A DNA stretch of 64,000 nucleotides, taken from contig NC_086021.1 of assembly GCF_036323735.1 (NCBI RefSeq), positions 129,333,976 to 129,397,975 of the forward strand. The letters are read 5' to 3'. Position 1 is the first letter of the stretch, and every line of letters begins with the position of its first letter. The notes below the pieces were generated by a model. That model was not told where the DNA came from, did no database searches, and saw only the letters and a list, made by a program, of their open reading frames with translations. A program made the translations under genes and the position numbers. This DNA is from Rattus norvegicus (taxonomy: Eukaryota > Chordata > Mammalia > Rodentia > Muridae). Below are positions 58,472-64,000 of the stretch, piece after piece.

Positions 58472-58672
58472 CGGGCTGGAGAGATGGCTCAGTGGTTAAG
58501 AGCACCCGACTGCTCTTCCAGAGGTCATGAGTTCAATTCCTAGCAACCACACATGGTGGCTCACAACCATCTGTAAAGAGATCCGATGCCCTCTTCTGGT
58601 GTATCTGAAGATAATACTTATATATAATATATATATAATATAATATATAATAAATGAATAAATCTTTTTTAA
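58472..58672 (+). mobile_element. B2 SINE
   Basis: Well-preserved B2 with a TA-rich tail (58617-58655), flanked by aaaaagtac repeats. Confidence 0.93.
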
Positions 58673-58711
58673 AAAAGTACAAGATCTAATTGTGTTCAGC
58701 CATTTTTCTTT

Positions 58712-59255
58712 ATTTTTGAGACAGGGTTTCATTATGTAGCTCCAGCTGTCCTATGTAGATCAAGCTGGCTTTAAACTCAGAGATCTGCTTGCCTCTGCCT
58801 CCTGAGTGAGTGCTGGAATTAAAGGCATGTGCTACCATGTCTTCTGTGTTCAGATGTTTAAAAAGAATGATGGGACTGAGGACGTGGCTTGTTTGGTAGA
58901 GGGCCTTGTTAGCACGATGCTATGGATTCCATCTCCATTGCTAAGTACTAAATAAAATGGGTATAACTGAAATGTCTATAAAGTACAACCTAGTAATACT
59001 AGTGTAAGGTAAAAAAACAGAAAAAGAGGAAAGATATGCTTTAAATTGATAAATTAAAAGTAGCATCCCCCAAACTCTTACTAAGATTATTGAGATTATT
59101 AAGATTATTTTTTTATTATTATTGGATTAACAAGTGAGTCATTAATATTGGGAACAGAAGCAGGGTCTATAGACTAGGCTGGCCTCTAACTCAGATAATG
59201 CTTTGTCTCTTGAGTACTAGGATCAAAGGCATGCACCATCATGCTTAGCCTGAGG
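58712..59255 (-). mobile_element. Two B1 copies
   Basis: Reverse B1 at about 58712-58850 (ttgagacagggtttcattat) and a degenerate one at about 59150-59255 (actaggctggcctctaactc). Confidence 0.75.
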
Positions 59256-60144
59256 CTAGGCTTAAACATAAAATCCTCCTGCCTCAGCTTCTTATGGTTT
59301 ATTACTACTACTCCTAGTTACAGTGGTTTTTGGGATTATTTGACACAGATGACTAAGATAGCTCCTTGACTATGAACTTTCTATGATTGAATTAAAGAGC
59401 TAACTATATAGAACAATTTAATAGTGTAGTAGCAAATGCACATTGTGGGTATTCTGGATGTTATGAAAAGACCGACAAAAGGTGACATTCATCTCTTATC
59501 AGAGACAGAGGCAGATGGATCTCTATTTTGGGTTCAAGGTCAGCCAGGACCACAGAGAGACTTTGTTTCAAAGTCAGAATAAATAAAGTATATAAATAAG
59601 TAGAGAGGTCAGTATTGTTAATAGAAAGTGATTAGGAATGGTAAAAATGCTACTTCTTATTACTTAAAGTTCTTTTGGGGGGGGGTGGGTGCACTTTGAA
59701 GACATGATTTCTCTGTGTAGCCCTAATATCCTGAAACTTACTTTGTACCCCAGGCTGGCCTCAAACTCACAGAAACTTGTCTGCCTCTGTTTCTGAAGAG
59801 GCAGGACTTGAGCCAGAGGAATTAAAGTCCATCCTGGGTAACATAGCTATACTCTCCATCTCAAAAAATAAACAGCTGAAGGGAGATAAATAGCTGGGCT
59901 TAGTGACATCTCTACAGCCCTACCACTTAGACATTTGTCTCATTTAGACATTACTTGTTTACCTTGCACGCACTTTTGCCCTCTTCTTTGGAATAAGCTA
60001 AAATTACCATTGTAGAAAATTCTCATTTTAATATATCTGAAATAGATTGTCTCATGGGACACAGAATATGGAATTGCTTCTGGATTGTTTTGAGGTAGCA
60101 AAGTTTTCTAAGTCACTGATTTCTACACACACCTTATAAAGCAT

Positions 60145-60365
60145 TTTCATTATTTTTATTTTGTATTATGTGTATTTGTTTCACCTGCATGTATGTCTTT
60201 GCACTGTTTGTAGTTACTGGTTTCTTCAAAGCCAGAAGAGGGCATCAAACCCCCTGGAGCTGGAGTTAGAATATAAACCACATGGGAGCTGAAAACTGAC
60301 TCCAGGTCCTTGCTTTTTTGCAAGAGCAGCTAGTGCTGTTAACTGCTGAGCCATCTCTCTAGCTT
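60145..60365 (-). mobile_element. B3-type SINE
   Basis: Reverse B3: tttgtttcacctgcatgtat, ccctggagctggagttagaa, ctgctgagccatctctctag. Confidence 0.75.
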
Positions 60366-60523
60366 CCAAGTTTTTCTTTTTTATGATCATTAAAAAAAAA
60401 AAAAAACAAAGCTTGAACAAATGTACATATATTTTCTTGGGCTCTTCCTTGTGCTTAGGTTTCCTTTCCTATATTTCCTGTTCTATCCTATTTGCTTCCT
60501 TCTCCCTTCCCATTTACCTTCCT

Positions 60524-60529
<6 letters not shown>

Positions 60530-60582
<53 letters not shown>

Positions 60583-60668
60583 CTTTTTTTCGGAGCTGGG
60601 GACGACGGAACCCAGGGCCTTGTGCTTGCTAGGCAAGCGCCCTACCACTGAGCTAAATCCCCAACCCC
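60530..60668 (-). mobile_element. ID SINE with 50+ nt T-run
   Basis: Reverse ID. Perfect 16-bp target duplication ttaccttccttctttt is at 60514-60529 and 60669-60684. The B-box region reads gggacgacggaaccc in place of gggaccgaaccc, a net 3-nt gain. The tail (about 60525-60582) is the longest homopolymer in the window. Confidence 0.96.
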
Positions 60669-60799
60669 TTACCTTCCTTCTTTTAGATTTACGTGATATC
60701 AGAAAAATTACGTATGTTGCCAACATGTGAAAGATCAAAAGTTTGAGGCCAGCTTGATTTAATAGTGAAGATTGTTGTCTTATACAATAAGAGCTATTA

Positions 60800-61140
60800 G
60801 GGCTGAAGAGATGACTGAGTCATTTGTTGGTTAGAGACACTTCCTTCTCTTATAGAGGACCCTGGGTTCAGGTTTACAAACATTTGTAGCTCCAGTTCTA
60901 GGGGATCAAACAGTGTCTGATCCGGTCATTACGTGGTGCACATACATACATGCAGACAAAACAGCCATACATATAAAGTAAAATAAATCTAAGCAAGAAA
61001 GAAAAGGCAGGGATGGTGGCGCATTCCTATAACTGCAGCACTTGGGAAGCTGAAGCAAGAGAATTAGCAATTTGAGGCCATCCTAGACTATATAGTGAGT
61101 TCAGAGCTGATCTGGTCTACCTAGTGAGACATTGTTTCAA
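60800..61140 (+). mobile_element. Degenerate B3/B4-type SINE and B1
   Basis: About 60800-60990 (gggctgaagagatgactgag) and about 61005-61140 (ggcagggatggtggcgcatt). Confidence 0.65.
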
Positions 61141-61598
61141 AATAACAAAAACAAGACAGTAACATTCTATCTACATACAGACACAAATGGGGAGACGAGG
61201 TGTGTGCTATGTGATGTTTTATTCACATGTACATTTTATAATATTTAAATTAGGCTAAACCTGCCGTATTTTTTTTTTCTAGCTTTTTGATATAGTACGT
61301 TTTTGTATCTGCAGTCCTGGTCCAATAGCACATGAGAGCTTCTTGCTTGAAACTGTGCCTGGTGATCAGCCTCTCGTGGCAGCCATATGCTGAGCTTATG
61401 TGCTCTTTTTATCTGGCTCGTTTTACTTAACATAATGCTCAAGTTGCATCTCTGTTCAGGATTAGTGGACTGATTAAGGAGTGCTTATGGGGTCTAGATT
61501 TTACAACTGTATTACTGACTACATATAAGTAACAGCTCTCTGTCTTACTACTAGCACATGTAAATACTGTCCATTTAGAAACTGATTGCTCTGGCTTG

Positions 61599-61698
61599 TT
61601 TTTTATTGCTGTATAAAAAGCAACTTAGGGGCCAGGCAGGTGTAGTGGCACAGGCTTTAATTCAAGGATAGCCAGGACTATAGAGAGACCCTGTCTCC

Positions 61699-61729
<31 letters not shown>

Positions 61730-62014
61730 AAAAATAAAACAAAAGCCAACTCACAGCAGAAACTGAAGCAGAGGCTGCACAGGAACTTTGTTATTATTTC
61801 TCCTTGGTTTTTTGGTTTGTTTTGCTTGTATTAACCAGGACCACTTTCTCAAGAGCGGCACCACCCATAGTACATAGTACATACTTGTACACCAACAGTT
61901 AATCAAGAAAATTCCCACAGACTTGCCTGTGGGCCAGTCTGATAGAGTCATTTTCTTAACTGAGGTTCCCCTTCTAAAAGAACACTAGCTCTTAATAAAA
62001 ACCTAACTAGCACA
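61599..62014 (+). repeat. Recurrent rodent repeat with nested B1
   Basis: Starts ttttattgctgtataaaaag and ends aaaacctaactagcaca, matching the family seen at 25320 and partly at 28740. A B1 with a 27-nt A-tail (61630-61727) is inserted in it. Confidence 0.6.
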
Positions 62015-62305
62015 CTATTTTTTTTGTTGTTGTTTTTATTGCTGAATATTATCTTCTATTAATAGTAGATTTCTTCTTAGTTCTTCTTAGTTCATAGATC
62101 GACATCCTAATTTACTAGCCATGTTGTAGTTAGGCATGTTACCCATAGCAGTAATTTTCTTTGGATGTAGTCATTTGTTTTACTAAATTTGCTGTAAAGA
62201 TAGGTCATTAATCTAAAATACAGAAAGCTCCTTGTAGAAACAATAAAAATGTGTATTTTGTGACAGATGACTGAAAGTAACCTTTTTTTGCCTCTTATTA
62301 AATAG

Positions 62306-62384
62306 CACCAGTAGCTCCCGAGAGTGGTTACTCATCAGCTCATGCAGAGGCCACCTATGAGGAAGACTGGGAAGTATTTGACCC
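62306..62384 (+). CDS. Ctdspl2: Ctdspl2 exon 6 (last coding exon in the window)
   Basis: Acceptor ttattaaatag|caccag, donor gaccc|gtgagt. 79 nt complete codon 230 and encode APVAPESGYSSAHAEATYEE followed by DWEVFDP, with the last Pro codon (256) split after two bases. DWEVFDPYYFIKH is, from memory, the lead-in to the HAD phosphatase domain of CTDSPL2, so the next exon outside the window should start with the third base of Pro and YYF. The acceptor has a short pyrimidine tract interrupted by TTATTAAATAG and may be comparatively weak. Confidence 0.95.
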
Positions 62385-62844
62385 GTGAGTTGTTTCCTGG
62401 TTATCAATTTTTTTCTTCAAAAATTTTCAGTTTTCATAATAAAATTGGAAATATTTGTCTAGCAGAAGATCTTACTTTGGATATTGAGTTTCAACTTTTT
62501 CAAGTCAGCAGCACATAACAGGAGACTGTCATGATGTTGGACACTGGACCTCATCTCATTCATCTGGGCATTCCTAAGGGCAGACAACCAGTATGCATTG
62601 TTAACTTAGGCTTTATATTTTTTCAATACATGTTTGCTAGTCTAGGAACATTAGATGCATTTTTTGTAGGATACTCCAGCCTGGAAGTGGGAGATAATCT
62701 CATGAATAGAGACATCTGTTTTACAAAGAGCTTGTGACCTTGAGCAGTGGGTATTAGTACTTCATGAGTTTTTTGGAAACACTAATCTATGTACTTTCCT
62801 TACATGTTTTCTAAATTAGTTTACTCGGTTAAGTGTTGAATTAT

Positions 62845-63110
62845 TTATGGCTTCATTGCTGTGACCAAATACCTCAGGAAGGGTTTTTTGGTTTGCATCC
62901 AAACTTGAGGATGAGTCCAGCATAGTGGGGATGTGGCAGTGAGACCATGCTAATTGTATCAGGCAATTGGAGGCTGCCTATTACAGTGTATTTACAGTCA
63001 GAAAGCAGAGAGAAGGGAAGACTCTGGCTAGCTTTCACCTTTGATATTTATTCAGTTGGGACCCTGGCCCATAGTTAAATATCTTTGGAAACACCCTTAA
63101 GACACACACA
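62845..63110 (+). repeat. Fragment of recurrent rodent repeat
   Basis: gcttcattgctgtgaccaaa start with the same ordering as 28740-29056. Diverged. Confidence 0.5.
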
Positions 63111-63294
63111 GAATTCTAGTTTTCTAGGTGATCCTGTTAGATTGTTGCAAAAATAATTACATCCTTAGCATGGTTGAAATAAATCTTTTGGTATGGAATA
63201 TATAAATGAGGAAATACTGTACATCATTTCAATGACAGTTCTTACATTTTTTTCTTTTGCTAATACTTATTGCTTAAGTTATGCTTTTTGTTTA

Positions 63295-63412
63295 TTTTTA
63301 GATAGGATCTCACAGTGTAGCTCTGGCTGGCCTGGAACTCAAAATGTACACCAGGGTGGCTTCAAATTAACAAGTGCTGGGGTCAAAGGTGTGAGCCGCT
63401 CACTATTCCCAG
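63295..63412 (-). mobile_element. B1 SINE
   Basis: Reverse B1: agataggatctcacagtgta, ctctggctggcctggaactc, ggtgtgagccgctcac. Confidence 0.8.
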
Positions 63413-63788
63413 CCCTTGATGTTTATTTTATATTACAGAGGTGATAACAAAACAGAAAGCAAACTCAAGCCATTTTCTCATTTGAGTTGAAAATGTGTTG
63501 TAAAACACGACACACTGACAACATCAATAGTAAATTATGTTGGAACTTGAAGGGGAAGAGGGAGTGACTGGCTAGCAAAAGATGACAATAACCAAGTTGA
63601 GAACTGTCATTGCCATTGGTCCTCTTACAACTATATAGGAAGTTACTAAGTAACTCAGTATGTACTCAGCAGTCATAATAGAAATAAATCAGAAAAGTTA
63701 AAAGGCTTGATAAGTGTTTGCCTTATGAGCTAATGGCAAAGAAAAAAAATATGTCATTTTGGACTTCCTTATTCTAAGCATCAAAGAA

Positions 63789-64000
63789 CTTTTTTTTCTT
63801 TCTTTTTTTCGGAGCTGAGGACCGAACCCAGGGCCTTGCACTTTCTTTTTTTTTTTTAATTTTATTTATTTTATTTATATGAGTATACTATAGGTATCTT
63901 CATACATACCAGAAGAGGACATCAGATTCATTACAGATGGCTGTGAGCCACCATGTGGTTGCTGGGATTTGAACTCAGGACCTCTGGAAGAGCAGTCAGT
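63789..64000 (-). mobile_element. ID SINE interrupted by a B2 at the window edge
   Basis: Reverse ID text starts at 63789 (tail) and 63810 (cggagctgaggaccgaac), then stops after ccttgcact at about 63842. The T-rich tail of a reverse B2 begins there and continues to the edge. The rest of the ID would be expected just beyond 64000 if the B2 inserted into it. Confidence 0.85.

Larger units (their letters stand above)
58063..62305 (+). other. Ctdspl2: Ctdspl2 intron 5
   Basis: 4.2 kb, GT at 58063 and AG at 62304-62305. 58140-58440 is single-copy-looking and unexplained. It is followed by a B2 (58472-58672, +), B1 copies (58712-58850-, 59150-59255-, 59495-59585+, 61005-61140+, 61630-61727+), a B3-type SINE (60145-60365, -), an ID (60530, -) and a rodent repeat (61599-62014). 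Stretch 62015-62300 shows nothing. Confidence 0.8.
62385..64000 (+). other. Ctdspl2: Ctdspl2 intron 6 (incomplete)
   Basis: Runs off the window. It holds a rodent repeat fragment (62845-63110), a B1 (63295-63412, -), and the ID/B2 nest at the edge. 62400-62840 and 63430-63780 show nothing I can name. Confidence 0.75.

Overview
The window is mammalian nuclear DNA, almost certainly from a rat (Rattus). The diagnostic evidence is about 23 ID SINEs (BC1-like, tRNA-Ala-derived), many with long A-tails and perfect target-site duplications, together with B1, B2, B3/B4 SINEs and one full-length rat-type LINE-1. Gene order, from memory of synteny, places it in the GOLM2(CASC4)-CTDSPL2 interval: rat chromosome 3, human 15q15-q21. 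Both genes lie on the + strand. Most open frames in the window are shadows of repeats.

Layout. 1-15.9 kb is the 3' end of Golm2: an intron (1-5350), a 168-nt coding exon (5351-5518), the last intron (5519-13503), the terminal coding piece (13504-13574) and a roughly 2.3-kb 3' UTR ending near two AATAAA signals (15817 and 15894). 15.99-22.40 kb is a 6.4-kb L1 on the - strand. It has a 742-nt 5' UTR, an open 350-codon ORF1, an open 1275-codon ORF2, a G-rich 3' UTR and an A-tail, and is framed by a perfect 15-bp target duplication. 22.4-34.2 kb is intergenic and built mostly of older repeats: an older retroelement split by an L1-derived insertion, an LTR-element remnant, a hAT-type URR1-like element, SINEs, and a short tailless copy of the 4.5SI small RNA. 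34.25-35.25 kb is a TATA-less CpG-island promoter with Sp1, ETS, NRF1 and YY1-like motifs, followed by non-coding exon 1 of Ctdspl2. 35.1-64 kb holds Ctdspl2 introns and its first five coding exons (46990-47199, 54901-55039, 55991-56140, 57850-58062, 62306-62384). These encode residues 1-255 and part of 256. The catalytic phosphatase domain lies beyond the right edge.

Function. Golm2 encodes a Golgi single-pass membrane protein with an acidic C-terminal tail. Ctdspl2 encodes a nuclear HAD-family phosphatase related to the small CTD phosphatases. No functional link between the neighbours is visible in the sequence. The most notable structures outside the genes are the intact L1, a ~300-bp inverted duplication in Ctdspl2 intron 1 (40321-41549), the strongly antisense ID cluster in the Ctdspl2 introns with one close head-to-head ID pair, and the 4.5SI-derived tailless retrocopy. 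I saw no prokaryotic, CRISPR or phage-like system.
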